64,000 nucleotides of DNA from Hymenobacter sp. BT18 (GCF_012273015.1 NZ_CP050954.1:4442001-4506000); one strand, 5' to 3'; counted from the first letter of the stretch, positions 40,980 through 49,117 are shown. Notes: generated by a model from the letters alone, not told the origin. Numbers and translations: made by a program.

Positions 40980-41954
40980 CTACCGGGCGGCTACGGCGCC
41001 TTTGTCCTCGGGGGTGGCGTTCTGCAGCTTGGGCACCGACTTCAGGTAGGCGTACAGCGCCTTTACTTCCTCATCGGCCAGTTGGGAGTACTTGGGCATG
41101 GGGTAGTTCAGCGGCCCGTGCGGCGACATTCCGAATTTGATGGCCTGCGCGAACTGCGCCTCGGTCCAGTCGCCCAGGCCGGTTTCGGCGTCGGCGGTGA
41201 GGTTGCGCGACACTACTTCCTGGCCCTGCAGGTTCAGTAGCTTGTTGCCGCCGCCAAGGTACCCTTCCGATTTTTCGGGCTCCAGGGGGTTGTTGCTCTT
41301 AAAGTCCTTGCTGTGGCACTCGTAGCACTTGTAGCGGCCCACTACCAGGTAGCGGCCGTAAGCCAGCGCATCGGTGGGAGCAGGGGTAGCCACGGCGGCC
41401 GTGGGCATGGGGGTGGGCTTCATCACCGTGTTGGTAAGGGCCTTCAGCAGAAACGAAGGCTCCTGCTCGTGTGAGGGCGTGGGCGTGGCCCGGGTCAAGG
41501 CGTTGTCGGAGCGCAGAAAAGCCAGCACACCCTGCATATCCTCGTCCGACATAAGCGCGAAACTGGGCATAATCACGCGGTAGCGCCCGTCACGACCGAT
41601 GCCCGTGCGTAGCAGGGTCGTCAGCTCGGCATCCGTCCAGGCCCCAATGCCGTGCTGCTTGTCCTGGGTGATGTTGGCTGAGTACACCGCGCCAAAGTCC
41701 GGCGTCAGGTCGCGCAGCTTCTGGCCGGCCAGCGTGTTGGTTTCCGGGTTGCGGTGGCAGTCGGCGCAGGTGGCCAGCACAATCTTTTCGCCCAGGGCCA
41801 CCTGCGCCGCCGTAGCAACCGGTGCCGGGCTGACAGGTGCCTTAGGCACGTCGTACGAAGGGATGCCCCGGGCTTGTACGAATACCACAAAGCCCGCCAC
41901 TGCCAGCACCACCACGGCCACCAAGCCGCCAATAATTTTGAAGAATTTTTTCAT
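40980..41954 (-). CDS. Membrane-anchored dihaem cytochrome c (paralogue B)
   Basis: 324 residues, the same length and layout as the gene at 39346. An N-terminal helix (about 5-27) precedes haem sites CADCH (about 64) and CYECH (about 212), and shared strings such as SANITQDKQ and GIGAWTDAEL, and FLLKALT show recent duplication. The linker between haem domains (PTPMPTAAVATPAPT) differs from the twin's. It should act as a periplasm-facing electron carrier; the pair could serve different dehydrogenases or oxygen levels (inference). It has its own promoter. Confidence 0.92.
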   Translation of the reverse strand: MKKFFKIIGGLVAVVVLAVAGFVVFVQARGIPSYDVPKAPVSPAPVATAAQVALGEKIVLATCADCHRNPETNTLAGQKLRDLTPDFGAVYSANITQDKQHGIGAWTDAELTTLLRTGIGRDGRYRVIMPSFALMSDEDMQGVLAFLRSDNALTRATPTPSHEQEPSFLLKALTNTVMKPTPMPTAAVATPAPTDALAYGRYLVVGRYKCYECHSKDFKSNNPLEPEKSEGYLGGGNKLLNLQGQEVVSRNLTADAETGLGDWTEAQFAQAIKFGMSPHGPLNYPMPKYSQLADEEVKALYAYLKSVPKLQNATPEDKGAVAAR

Positions 41955-41981
41955 GAGAAATGAAGAATAGGGAGTATTAGC

Positions 41982-42012
41982 AAGTATAGATATTTTAGGT
42001 CGGTAACGACAA
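41982..42012 (-). promoter_or_regulatory. Promoter of cytochrome paralogue B (TTG, about 20 nt, TATACTTG)
   Basis: Minus-strand TATACTTG (seven of eight) at 41982-41989 lies 28 nt before the ATG at 41954, and a TTG (42010-42012) sits 20 nt further upstream, the normal spacing of the -33 and -7 boxes. Confidence 0.55.
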
Positions 42013-42062
42013 GCTTTTGCGGGCTATTTCTGCCTGAAAATGTGAGCAGTAGGGCGGAACTG

Positions 42063-42165
42063 GTCCCCGCCCGGCGTGCGGGCTAGTTGCAGTGCCGTGC
42101 AGCGGCGGGGTGGGTGCCTCTCCCAGATAAACGAGGTAGGGGCGGGGCTCGTCCCCGCCCGGCGT
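42063..42165. repeat. Direct repeat GTCCCCGCCCGGCGT (two copies)
   Basis: The 15-mer occurs at 42063-42077 and 42151-42165, 88 nt apart start to start. The flanks differ. It may be part of another short dispersed repeat. Confidence 0.7.
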
Positions 42166-42317
42166 CCGCGCCACGCGGCTATACCCGGGCAATGTGGCGC
42201 ATACGGCGGGCAGGCGCAAGTCCCGGCCCCATAACCATCGGCCCCCTACTTTCTGAACCTCCGACCCGCTTTGCCGGTTACCTTACTCAGGAAGCTCGAA
42301 TTCCCTTACTTATCTCG

Positions 42318-43850
42318 ATGAACCACGACCATATCCGCACCCTCGGTGCCCTGAAGCAGTCCGGCTACCAGCCCCGCAGCGTGAAGCAGGAACTGCGCGA
42401 CAATCTGATTACCAAACTCCGTTCGAAAGAAGACGTGTTTCCCGGCATCTTCGGCTACGAAGAAACCGTGATTCCGGAGCTGCAGCGCGCCATCTTGGCC
42501 GGGCACCACATCAACCTGCTGGGCTTGCGCGGGCAGGCCAAAACCCGCATTGCCCGCCTGCTAGTGGGCCTGCTCGATGAGTATGTGCCAGTAGTAGCCG
42601 GCTCCGAGCTCAACGACGACCCCCTGCAGCCGCTGTCGGTGTTTGCCAAGAACCTCATTGAGGAGAAAGGCGACGACACGCCCATCAGCTGGCTGCACCG
42701 CGACGACCGCTACACCGAGAAGCTGGCTACGCCCGACGTATCAGTGGCTGACCTGATCGGCGACGCCGACCCCATCAAAGCGGCCACGCTCAAGCTGCCG
42801 TACTCCGACGAGCGGGTAATTCATTTCGGCCTGATTCCGCGCGCCCACCGGGGCATTTTCGTCATCAACGAGCTGCCCGACTTGCAGGCCCGCATCCAGG
42901 TGTCGTTGTTCAACATTCTGCAGGAAGGCGACATTCAGATTCGGGGCTTTAAGGTGCGCCTGCCCCTGGATATCCAGTTCGTGTTCACGGCCAACCCCGA
43001 GGATTACACCAACCGCGGCTCCATCGTGACCCCGCTCAAGGACCGCATCGACGCCCAGATCATCACCCACTACCCCAAGAGCCTGGAAATCGGGAAGCGC
43101 ATCACCAAGCAGGAAGCCCGCATCCGCGAGGAGCAGCGCGGCCTGGTGACTACCAACGAGGTAGTGCACGATCTGGTGGAGCAGATTGCCATTGAGGCCC
43201 GCTCCTCGGAGTACGTGGATGCCAAGTCGGGTGTGTCGGCCCGCCTCACCATCTCGGCCTACGAGCAGTTAATTGCCGGGGCCGAGCGCCGCGCCCTCAT
43301 CAACGGCGAAGCCAAAACCTACGTGCGCGTGGGCGACTTCATCGGGGCCGTGCCGGCCGTGACGGGCAAGGTAGAGCTGGTGTACGAGGGCGAGCAGGAG
43401 GGAGCCGGCATCGTGGCCGAGAAGCTCATGGGCAAGGCCATCCGCACCCAGTTCCTGCAGTACTTCCCCGACCCCGAGAAAGCCAAAAAGCAGAAGGACA
43501 AGCCCAACCCCTACAAGCCCGTGCAGGACTGGTTTGGCTCCCGCACCATCGACCTGCTGCACGACGCCTCCGACGAGGAGTACCAGAAGGTGCTGGGCGT
43601 GGTGCCCGGCCTGCGCGAGCTGGTGCAGCAAAGCGTACCTGCCGAGCTCACCGAGGAAAACGCCGCCTTCTGGATGGAGTTTGCCCTCCACGGCATGGCC
43701 GAAATGAGCCTGATTTCCCGCAACCGCCTTACCGCCGGCGCCCAGTTCAAGGACCTGCTCAGCAGCATGTTCACCATGCCCAACTTCGGCGGCGACGATG
43801 ACGATGATGACGAGGACTACCAGTCCTCGAAAAAGCGCAAGCGGAAATAG
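42318..43850 (+). CDS. MoxR/magnesium chelatase-like AAA+ ATPase
   Basis: 510 residues from the ATG at 42318 (MNHDHIRTLG). Walker A is GLRGQAKT at about 69-76, a Walker B-like GIFVINELPDL follows, and sensor-type FVFTANPEDYTNRG and TPLKDRIDAQI segments match ChlI/MoxR-like proteins. The C-terminal part (about 330-490) is helical and ends with a run of acidic residues (GGDDDDDDEDYQ) followed by a basic tail (KKRKRK). It most likely works with the VWA protein at 36476, as BchI/BchD-type or MoxR/VWA pairs do, to remodel or metal-load a target. The CPCC gene starts 5 nt after its stop. Confidence 0.88.
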   Translation: MNHDHIRTLGALKQSGYQPRSVKQELRDNLITKLRSKEDVFPGIFGYEETVIPELQRAILAGHHINLLGLRGQAKTRIARLLVGLLDEYVPVVAGSELNDDPLQPLSVFAKNLIEEKGDDTPISWLHRDDRYTEKLATPDVSVADLIGDADPIKAATLKLPYSDERVIHFGLIPRAHRGIFVINELPDLQARIQVSLFNILQEGDIQIRGFKVRLPLDIQFVFTANPEDYTNRGSIVTPLKDRIDAQIITHYPKSLEIGKRITKQEARIREEQRGLVTTNEVVHDLVEQIAIEARSSEYVDAKSGVSARLTISAYEQLIAGAERRALINGEAKTYVRVGDFIGAVPAVTGKVELVYEGEQEGAGIVAEKLMGKAIRTQFLQYFPDPEKAKKQKDKPNPYKPVQDWFGSRTIDLLHDASDEEYQKVLGVVPGLRELVQQSVPAELTEENAAFWMEFALHGMAEMSLISRNRLTAGAQFKDLLSSMFTMPNFGGDDDDDDEDYQSSKKRKRK

Positions 43851-43855
43851 CATCC

Positions 43856-44125
43856 ATGTATGCCGTTAACCGCTTCGGTAACTACCAGTGTCCGTGCTGT
43901 GGCTATTTCACTTTGTCGGAAGGTCGCAGCAACAGCTTTGAAATTTGTAAAGTGTGCTTTTGGAAGGATGACCGATATCAGTTGGATAATCCGGAGGACG
44001 CCTATGGCCCAAACCAAGTTTGCTTGATAGAAAGCCGCCGGAACTTCCAGGAGTTTGGCGCTATGGAGAAAGAGTTTCTCCGGTTTGTCCGGCCACCCAA
44101 GCCCGAGGAGTTGCCAGATGCTTAA
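43856..44125 (+). CDS. Cysteine-rich CPCC domain protein
   Basis: 89 residues. The N-terminus FGNYQCPCCGYFTL and the following FEICKVCFWKDD give the CPCC...CxxC pattern of the Cys_rich_CPCC family, predicted to bind zinc; the later PNQVCLIESRRNFQEFGA stretch (short motif SRRNFQEFG) is also typical. Members are small, stand-alone or found in polymorphic toxin-immunity loci, and the function is unproven. It begins 5 nt after the AAA+ stop and is probably co-transcribed. A strong terminator follows. Confidence 0.88.
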   Translation: MYAVNRFGNYQCPCCGYFTLSEGRSNSFEICKVCFWKDDRYQLDNPEDAYGPNQVCLIESRRNFQEFGAMEKEFLRFVRPPKPEELPDA

Positions 44126-44129
44126 CGTT

Positions 44130-44167
44130 GAAACGCCCCGCGTATCGAAAGATGCGCGGGGCGTTTC
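44130..44167 (+). terminator. Intrinsic terminator after the CPCC gene
   Basis: GAAACGCCCCGCG (44130-44142) and CGCGGGGCGTTTC (44155-44167) form a 13-bp perfect stem with a 12-nt loop; the T run is short. Confidence 0.8.
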
Positions 44168-44394
44168 AATTCCGCTATGTGTTGTGGCTGATGGCAGGCA
44201 GCGTCGAAAGTCCGCCTAGCCGTTGAACAAAGGGAGGTGGGTTTTTGCCTAGACACCGCCGTGCGCAAAAAGCTTTAAAGGTCTATATACAATAGGGCTA
44301 CCTTAGCCGCCGCCAGTTACGCGGGTAGTATAAAAGCCCGGTGCTCTGGCTAACGTAGTAGCAATAGTGCAGGATCTGTAAAAGAACCAATTCA

Positions 44395-44865
44395 ATGAGA
44401 ACAGGAACGGTCGTCGCCCTCACCGCTGTAGTTGTCAGCTTCCTGGCATGCACCTCTGAAACGCAGACAACTCCAAAAGCCAGTAAAATGCCCATAACCG
44501 GTACCTGGCAGCTTGTTAACAGAACCATTATTGAAAAGGGAGACACGGTAACCACCGCCGCCAGCAAAAACGAATCTTTTATCAAAGTCATCAATGACAC
44601 CCATTTCGCCTTTTTACAGCACGACTTAAGCAAAGGCCAGGATTCAGCGGCGGTGTTTGTGGCGGGGGGCGGTAGGTATTCCCTTAACGACAGCCTCTAC
44701 CGGGAGCACCTGGAGTATTGTAGCGCCCGAAACTGGGAGGATAATGATTTTGCCTTCACCCTCTCGTTACAAAACGATACCCTCACGCAAAGTGGGGTGG
44801 AGAAGGTAGCCAGCGCCGGTGTAGACCGGATTAACATTGAGCGCTACGTGCGGGTGAAACCCTAG
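44395..44865 (+). CDS. Lipocalin-like lipoprotein
   Basis: 156 residues. A lipoprotein signal ends in FLAC (Cys about 19). After a short spacer, ITGTWQLVNRTIIEKGDTV begins a small beta barrel of the lipocalin-like/DUF4488 kind (ESFIKVINDTHFAFLQHDL, GGRYSLNDSLYREHLEY, INIERYVRV). These are periplasmic or outer-membrane lipoproteins of unknown ligand. The 227-nt region before it shows no clear -7 box; TACCTTAG near 44300 is a weak candidate. Confidence 0.75.
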   Translation: MRTGTVVALTAVVVSFLACTSETQTTPKASKMPITGTWQLVNRTIIEKGDTVTTAASKNESFIKVINDTHFAFLQHDLSKGQDSAAVFVAGGGRYSLNDSLYREHLEYCSARNWEDNDFAFTLSLQNDTLTQSGVEKVASAGVDRINIERYVRVKP

Positions 44866-44902
44866 CGGCTACTTGTGTCCGAAAATTCATTTCGAGTTCG
44901 TT

Positions 44903-44938
44903 GACCGTCATGCTGAGCGAAGCCGAAGCATGACGGTC
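44903..44938. repeat. REP-like repeat copy 4 (complete short palindrome)
   Basis: GACCGTCATGCT and AGCATGACGGTC are perfect 12-bp inverted arms around GAGCGAAGCCGA. It is the cleanest single unit of the family core in the window. Confidence 0.85.
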
Positions 44939-44975
44939 GAATAGATCTGAACAACTTTGCAGACACAGCCTACTA

Positions 44976-45013
44976 AAAAAGCCCCGCGTACCGAAAAGTG
45001 CGCGGGGCTTTTT
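44976..45013. terminator. Bidirectional terminator between lipocalin-like and cyclophilin genes
   Basis: AAAAAGCCCCGCG (44976-44988) and CGCGGGGCTTTTT (45001-45013) form a 13-bp perfect stem with A5 and T5 flanks. Confidence 0.9.
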
Positions 45014-45032
45014 GCTTTTTGGGCAAGGAGGC

Positions 45033-45491
45033 TTAGTTCTCGCTCACCACAATTTTCTGAATCTCGTCATTGGCCTTGATCTGGTCGATGACGTCGATGC
45101 CTTCCACTACTTTGCCGAAGCAGGTGTGGTTGCCGTCGAGGTGGGCCGTGTTATCGCGCGAGTGCACGATGAAGAACTGGGAGCCCCCGGTGTTGCGGCC
45201 GGCGTGGGCCATGCTCAGCACGCCACGGTCGTGGTACTGGTTGCCGCCTTTCAGCTCGCAGTCAATTTTGTAGCCGGGGCCGCCGGTGCCGGGCGTGCCC
45301 TTGGCGCCGTCGCGGGAGTTGGGGCAGCCGCCCTGCACCACGAAGTTCGGGATGACGCGGTGGAACTTCAGGCCGTCGTAGAAGCCCTGCTTGGCCAGGT
45401 CGGTAAAGTTTTTAACGGTGTTGGGCGCGTCCTGCTCGTAGAACTCGACCTTCATAACCCCTTTGCTCGTGTGAATTTCGGCGGTTTTCAT
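45033..45491 (-). CDS. Cyclophilin-type peptidyl-prolyl cis-trans isomerase
   Basis: 152 residues from the ATG at 45491 (MKTAEIHTSKG), single-domain and cytoplasmic in length. The fold and active site are typical: FYDGLKFHRVIPNFVVQGG (Arg and Phe of the catalytic pocket), GVLSMAHAGRNTGGSQFFI and HLDGNHTCFGKVVEG. It speeds proline isomerisation in protein folding. An exact -7 box lies 49 nt upstream. The open frame continues upstream for 26 codons but spans the promoter, so the shorter start is better. Confidence 0.95.
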   Translation of the reverse strand: MKTAEIHTSKGVMKVEFYEQDAPNTVKNFTDLAKQGFYDGLKFHRVIPNFVVQGGCPNSRDGAKGTPGTGGPGYKIDCELKGGNQYHDRGVLSMAHAGRNTGGSQFFIVHSRDNTAHLDGNHTCFGKVVEGIDVIDQIKANDEIQKIVVSEN

Positions 45492-45540
45492 GGAGGGAAG
45501 AATAGAAGTGAATGCCCCAGGCCAAAGCGGCGGGGCCAGG

Positions 45541-45548
45541 CAAAGGTA
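45541..45548 (-). promoter_or_regulatory. -7 box TACCTTTG before the cyclophilin gene
   Basis: Exact match to TAnnTTTG on the minus strand, 49 nt before the ATG at 45491. Confidence 0.55.
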
Positions 45549-45606
45549 GCCAATTTGGCGGGCCCACATCCGGCCTCCGGATGCGTGCGTAAGTGGGGCG
45601 CTAGTC

Positions 45607-45614
45607 TATCTTCG
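45607..45614 (+). promoter_or_regulatory. Candidate -7 box TATCTTCG before the fasciclin gene
   Basis: Seven of eight match to TAnnTTTG, 58 nt before the ATG at 45673. Confidence 0.45.
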
Positions 45615-45672
45615 CCCAACAAATGCGGGCAGTTCCCACTTTCCTTTTCCTCCACCTAACTCGATTTTTTTG

Positions 45673-46293
45673 ATGAAGAAGACCTTACGAAATGCGGCTA
45701 TGGCGTTTTGCGCAGCCGGCAGCGTGCTGCTCACCAGCTGCGGTACCGATCAGCCCGCCACCGAAACCACCGAGCCCACGGGCATGACCCTGCAGGATTC
45801 CGCCGCCATGAGCACCGACTCGGCCCGGATGGGCAAGCCCCAGGGCGTAGAAGTAGGCGGCGCCCGCATGACGCCCGATAAGGATATTGTAGCGAATGCC
45901 GCCAACTCCAAGGACCACACCACCCTGGTAGCGGCCGTGCAGGCCGCCGGCCTGGCCGAAACGCTCAAAGGCGCCGGCCCCTACACCGTGTTTGCACCTT
46001 CCAACGCGGCCTTCAATAATCTGCCCAACGGCGCTGTAGCGGGCCTGATGCGTCCCGAAAGTAAGGAAAAGCTGCAGGGCGTACTCAAATACCACGTCAT
46101 TCCCAGCCGCATCATGGCCGCCGACCTCCGCGACGGGCAGCAGCTAACCACCGTGAACGGGGAGAAAGTGAAAGTCTCCGTGAAGGATGGCAAGGTCATG
46201 ATCAACAACGCCACCGTCACTATTCCCGACGTCGTGTCGAGCAACGGCATCACCCACGTCATCGACCAGGTACTTCTGCCGCCGGCCGAATAA
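45673..46293 (+). CDS. Fasciclin-domain lipoprotein
   Basis: 206 residues from the ATG at 45673. The lipobox LLTSC puts the lipid Cys at about 23. A Thr/Ser/Glu-rich spacer (about 25-65) precedes one complete FAS1 domain (about 70-206) with IVANAANSKDHTTLVAAVQAAG, YTVFAPSNAAFNNLP, LKYHVIPSRI and GITHVIDQVLLPP (short motifs YTVFAPSNAAF, YHVIPSR, THVIDQVLLP). FAS1 proteins act in adhesion and matrix. A perfect 23-bp palindrome follows the stop. Confidence 0.93.
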   Translation: MKKTLRNAAMAFCAAGSVLLTSCGTDQPATETTEPTGMTLQDSAAMSTDSARMGKPQGVEVGGARMTPDKDIVANAANSKDHTTLVAAVQAAGLAETLKGAGPYTVFAPSNAAFNNLPNGAVAGLMRPESKEKLQGVLKYHVIPSRIMAADLRDGQQLTTVNGEKVKVSVKDGKVMINNATVTIPDVVSSNGITHVIDQVLLPPAE

Positions 46294-46309
46294 GTAGAAT
46301 GGGTGAAAA

Positions 46310-46362
46310 GTATGTCATCCTGAGCATGTCGCTTGATGCGCGACATGCTCAGGATGACATAC
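46310..46362. repeat. REP-like repeat copy 5, perfect 23-bp hairpin between convergent genes
   Basis: The arms 46310-46332 and 46340-46362 are exact reverse complements of 23 nt around a 7-nt loop. They contain the variant core GTCATCCTGAGCATGTCGC. The element lies between the fasciclin and rsgA stops and could double as a terminator for both, although no T run follows. Confidence 0.85.
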
Positions 46363-46389
46363 GCTTTATTATCGGGCTTCTTACCTCAT

Positions 46390-47316
46390 TTACTTCCGGT
46401 TGTCGTCGCCTTGCTGCATGCTCACGTAGCTGTCGTAGCGGGGCAGCGCAATGCGGCCCTGGTCTACGGCCTCGCGCACGGCGCAGCCGGGCTCGTGCAG
46501 GTGCTGGCAGTTGTGGTAGCGGCATTGGTTGAGCAGGGCGCGCATTTCCGGGAAGTAGTGGGCCAGCTCGCCGGGCTTCATATCCACCAGTCCCAATTCC
46601 TTGATGCCGGGGGTGTCGATGAGGTAGGTGCCGGGCCGCACCTCCAGCATCTCGGCGAAGGTGGTGGTGTGGACGCCCTTATCCGAAAACTCACTGATTT
46701 CGGCCGTCTTCAAATCCAGGTCGGGTACCAGCGCATTGATCAGGGTACTTTTGCCCACCCCGGAGTGGCCTGAGAGCAAGGAAACCTTGCCATCCAGCAG
46801 CGCATCAATGTCGGCTACACCCTGGCCGGTGTGGGCCGAGCTGCGCAAGCTGGGGTAGCCCACGCGCAGGTACATACCGGCAATCTGCTCCTGGTAGTCG
46901 AGCAGGTCCTCGTCGTAGAGGTCGACTTTGTTGAAAATGAGGGTGACGGGAATGTGGTAGGCTTCGGCGGTGACCAGAAACCGGTCGATAAACCCAAAAG
47001 ATGTAGCCGGCGACACCAGTGTGACGACCAAAAGGGCCTGGTCGAGGTTGGCGGCAACAATGTGGGCATGCTCGGTCTTGTGCACCGAACGGCGGATGAT
47101 GTAGTTGCGGCGCGGCTCGATGTGGTGAATCACGCCCGCGCCTTCGGTTTGCTCCTCCACGGTAAAATCTACTTGGTCACCCACCGCCAGCGGGTTGCTC
47201 ACCTTCAGCCCTTTGTGCTTGAATTTGCCGCGCAGCCGGCAGCGGTGCAGCTGCCCCGTGCTGGTTTCGCGCACCACATACCACGAGCCGGTAGATTTAA
47301 CGATGGTTCCCGTCAT
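46390..47316 (-). CDS. rsgA: Ribosome small subunit-dependent GTPase A
   Basis: 308 residues. An N-terminal OB fold (about 1-70) precedes a circularly permuted GTPase domain in the order G4 (FNKVDLYDED), G1 (GHSGVGKST) and G3 (DTPGIKE). The C-terminal zinc knuckle has CRYHNCQHLHEPGCAV. RsgA helps finish 30S ribosomal subunits in the cytoplasm. It is the last of three minus-strand genes (GNAT, waaA, rsgA); a 63-nt gap separates it from waaA. Confidence 0.95.
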   Translation of the reverse strand: MTGTIVKSTGSWYVVRETSTGQLHRCRLRGKFKHKGLKVSNPLAVGDQVDFTVEEQTEGAGVIHHIEPRRNYIIRRSVHKTEHAHIVAANLDQALLVVTLVSPATSFGFIDRFLVTAEAYHIPVTLIFNKVDLYDEDLLDYQEQIAGMYLRVGYPSLRSSAHTGQGVADIDALLDGKVSLLSGHSGVGKSTLINALVPDLDLKTAEISEFSDKGVHTTTFAEMLEVRPGTYLIDTPGIKELGLVDMKPGELAHYFPEMRALLNQCRYHNCQHLHEPGCAVREAVDQGRIALPRYDSYVSMQQGDDNRK

Positions 47317-47330
47317 GCGGTGAAGGAGTC

Positions 47331-47356
47331 AGTGGGTGAATGAGTGAATGGGTGAG
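47331..47356. repeat. Short imperfect tandem repeat GTGAATGA
   Basis: AGTGGGTGAATGAGTGAATG continuing to GGTGAG contains three imperfect GTGAATGa/g units between waaA and rsgA. It is just upstream of the rsgA start and may vary in length. Confidence 0.45.
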
Positions 47357-47379
47357 GGCTTATCCGGTTACTGGCTTCT

Positions 47380-48621
47380 TCATCTTTCCGCCAGCCACTG
47401 CATAATTTTATTGGTGGCCCCGCTGTGGTCGTGTACGTAGTCGAGGCTGAGGTCCTGCACGGTGAGGCGACCTTCCTCGTTATGAAACAGCGGGCCAAAG
47501 GCCGTAAGCAGCTCCGCAGCTGAGGTTACGGGGAAGGCACAGCCCAGCGCCACCAGATCCTGCGCCTCCTGAAATTTGTGGTACGTGGGCCCGAAAAACA
47601 GGGGCAGGCCAAAAGCCGCGGCTTCCAGCGTGTTGTGCAGGCCCTTGCCGAAAGCGCCACCAACGTAGGCGAAGTGCCCGAACCGGTACAGCTGACTGAG
47701 CAAACCCACGTTGTCCATCAGCAGCACACGGGCGTGGGCTACCGTGCTGGCATTGGCCGTAGAGTAGCGCACTACCCGGCCCGGCAAGGCTTCTTCCACC
47801 AGCCGGAGGTTGGTTTCGCTGATTTCGTGCGGGGCCACAATAAACCGCAGTTGCTCCTGGTACTGCTGTAGCAGGGGCGTGAGGGCCGGCAGGTCTTCGG
47901 GCCAGCTGCTGCCAATGATGAACACCGGGGCCCAGTCGTCGGTAAAGGCATCCACCAGCGGCAGCGCCCGCGGCGGGGCTGAGGCGGTTTGCACCACCGT
48001 GTCAAAGCGCGTGTCGCCGGCTACGCTGGCCTGCGTGATGCCCACGCTGCGCAACAGGTCTACGGATGCCTGGTTCTGGGTGAAGATGTGGGTAAAGCTG
48101 CCCACAATACGCCGGAAGAAGCCACCCCAGGGCTGAAAAAACGACTGCTCAGGCCGGAAGATGGCCGACACGCAAATGGCCGGAATCTGGCGCTGGCGCA
48201 GTTCGGTGAGGAAATGGTACCAGAACTCGTACTTCACAAACACCGCCAGCCGCGGCCGCACCGCATCCAGAAACAGGCGGGCATTTTCGGCGGTATCGAG
48301 GGGGAGGTAAAACACGTAGTCGGCGCCGGGCCAGTTTTTGCGCACCTCGTAGCCCGAGGGGGAAAAGAAGGTAAGCACCAGCTTGTGGCCGGGGTGCCGG
48401 GCGGCGTAAGCTTCCATGAGGGGGCGGCCCTGTTCAAACTCGCCCAGCGAGGCGCAGTGAAACCAGGCCAGTGGCGCCTTTTCCTGCCGTAGCGCCACCT
48501 GGATGCGCGGCAGCAGCTCCTGCCGGCCTGCCACCCACTGAGCGGCTTTCGGCACGAAGGGAGCCACCAGCCGCAACAGCAGGGCATACAGGCGCAAGGC
48601 TGTAGAATACAGTAAAACCAA
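47380..48621 (-). CDS. waaA: 3-deoxy-D-manno-octulosonic acid (Kdo) transferase
   Basis: 413 residues, typical GT30 length. An N-terminal helix (about 1-25) anchors it at the inner membrane. Family motifs include WFHCASLGEFEQGRPL, LTFFSPSGYEVRKN, FVKYEFWYHFL and AGDTRFDTV, with GSSWPEDLP in the donor domain. It adds Kdo from CMP-Kdo to lipid A in lipopolysaccharide synthesis. It starts 3 nt after the stop of the upstream GNAT gene and is followed by rsgA. Confidence 0.93.
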   Translation of the reverse strand: MVLLYSTALRLYALLLRLVAPFVPKAAQWVAGRQELLPRIQVALRQEKAPLAWFHCASLGEFEQGRPLMEAYAARHPGHKLVLTFFSPSGYEVRKNWPGADYVFYLPLDTAENARLFLDAVRPRLAVFVKYEFWYHFLTELRQRQIPAICVSAIFRPEQSFFQPWGGFFRRIVGSFTHIFTQNQASVDLLRSVGITQASVAGDTRFDTVVQTASAPPRALPLVDAFTDDWAPVFIIGSSWPEDLPALTPLLQQYQEQLRFIVAPHEISETNLRLVEEALPGRVVRYSTANASTVAHARVLLMDNVGLLSQLYRFGHFAYVGGAFGKGLHNTLEAAAFGLPLFFGPTYHKFQEAQDLVALGCAFPVTSAAELLTAFGPLFHNEEGRLTVQDLSLDYVHDHSGATNKIMQWLAER

Positions 48622-48624
48622 GAG

Positions 48625-49113
48625 TTAAAAGTCGGTATCGGGTGCAGTGGAAGGTAGTGGGCGTACCATCCGATAGTTGGTGAGGGCTACGCCCCGTACT
48701 ACGGGTTGTTGCTCCCGCTCCACCACAAACCCCTGATGAGCAAAGAAAGGCCGGGCGGTACAGCTGGCATTGGTGTAGACCTGTGTAAGCCCCAAACGGG
48801 TAGCTTCGGCCAGTAATGCCTGCCAAAGCTGCCGGGCAATACCCTGGCGCTGGTGGTCGGCACTCACAAATAGAAAATCCAGGTAGCCATCGGCCGCGAG
48901 GGAGGCAAAGCCCATTAACTCTGCGTCCTGCTCTGCTACCAGAAAGTACTGCTCCCGGATTTTATCCTGCCAGCCCGCCAGGTTTTGCCACCCCCCACGC
49001 CACGCCTCCACCTGCACCGGCGAGTAGTCGGCGGCGTTGATGCGCGTGATGGTGTCGTAGAAGAGCTGCCCAATGCGCGAAGCATCGTCAGCCTGGGCCC
49101 GGCGAAGTAGCAT
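48625..49113 (-). CDS. GNAT family N-acetyltransferase
   Basis: 162 residues. The central strand EQDAELMGFASLAADGYLDFLFV (short motif LMGFASL) leads to an acetyl-CoA pyrophosphate loop, HQRQGIARQLW, as in GNAT enzymes, and a C-terminal VYTNASCTARPFFAHQGF. The substrate is unknown. It is the first gene of a set with waaA (3-nt gap) and rsgA. The exact -7 box at 49118-49125 ends 4 nt before the ATG, so the mRNA may begin at or next to the start codon. Confidence 0.88.
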   Translation of the reverse strand: MLLRRAQADDASRIGQLFYDTITRINAADYSPVQVEAWRGGWQNLAGWQDKIREQYFLVAEQDAELMGFASLAADGYLDFLFVSADHQRQGIARQLWQALLAEATRLGLTQVYTNASCTARPFFAHQGFVVEREQQPVVRGVALTNYRMVRPLPSTAPDTDF

Positions 49114-49117
49114 AGCA

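Larger units (their letters stand above)
41955..42317. other. Divergent intergenic region, 363 nt
   Basis: It separates cytochrome paralogue B and the AAA+ gene. It holds the cytochrome promoter (41982-42012) and a 15-bp direct repeat; no protein-like frame was seen. No clear -7 box for the AAA+ gene was found. Confidence 0.5.
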
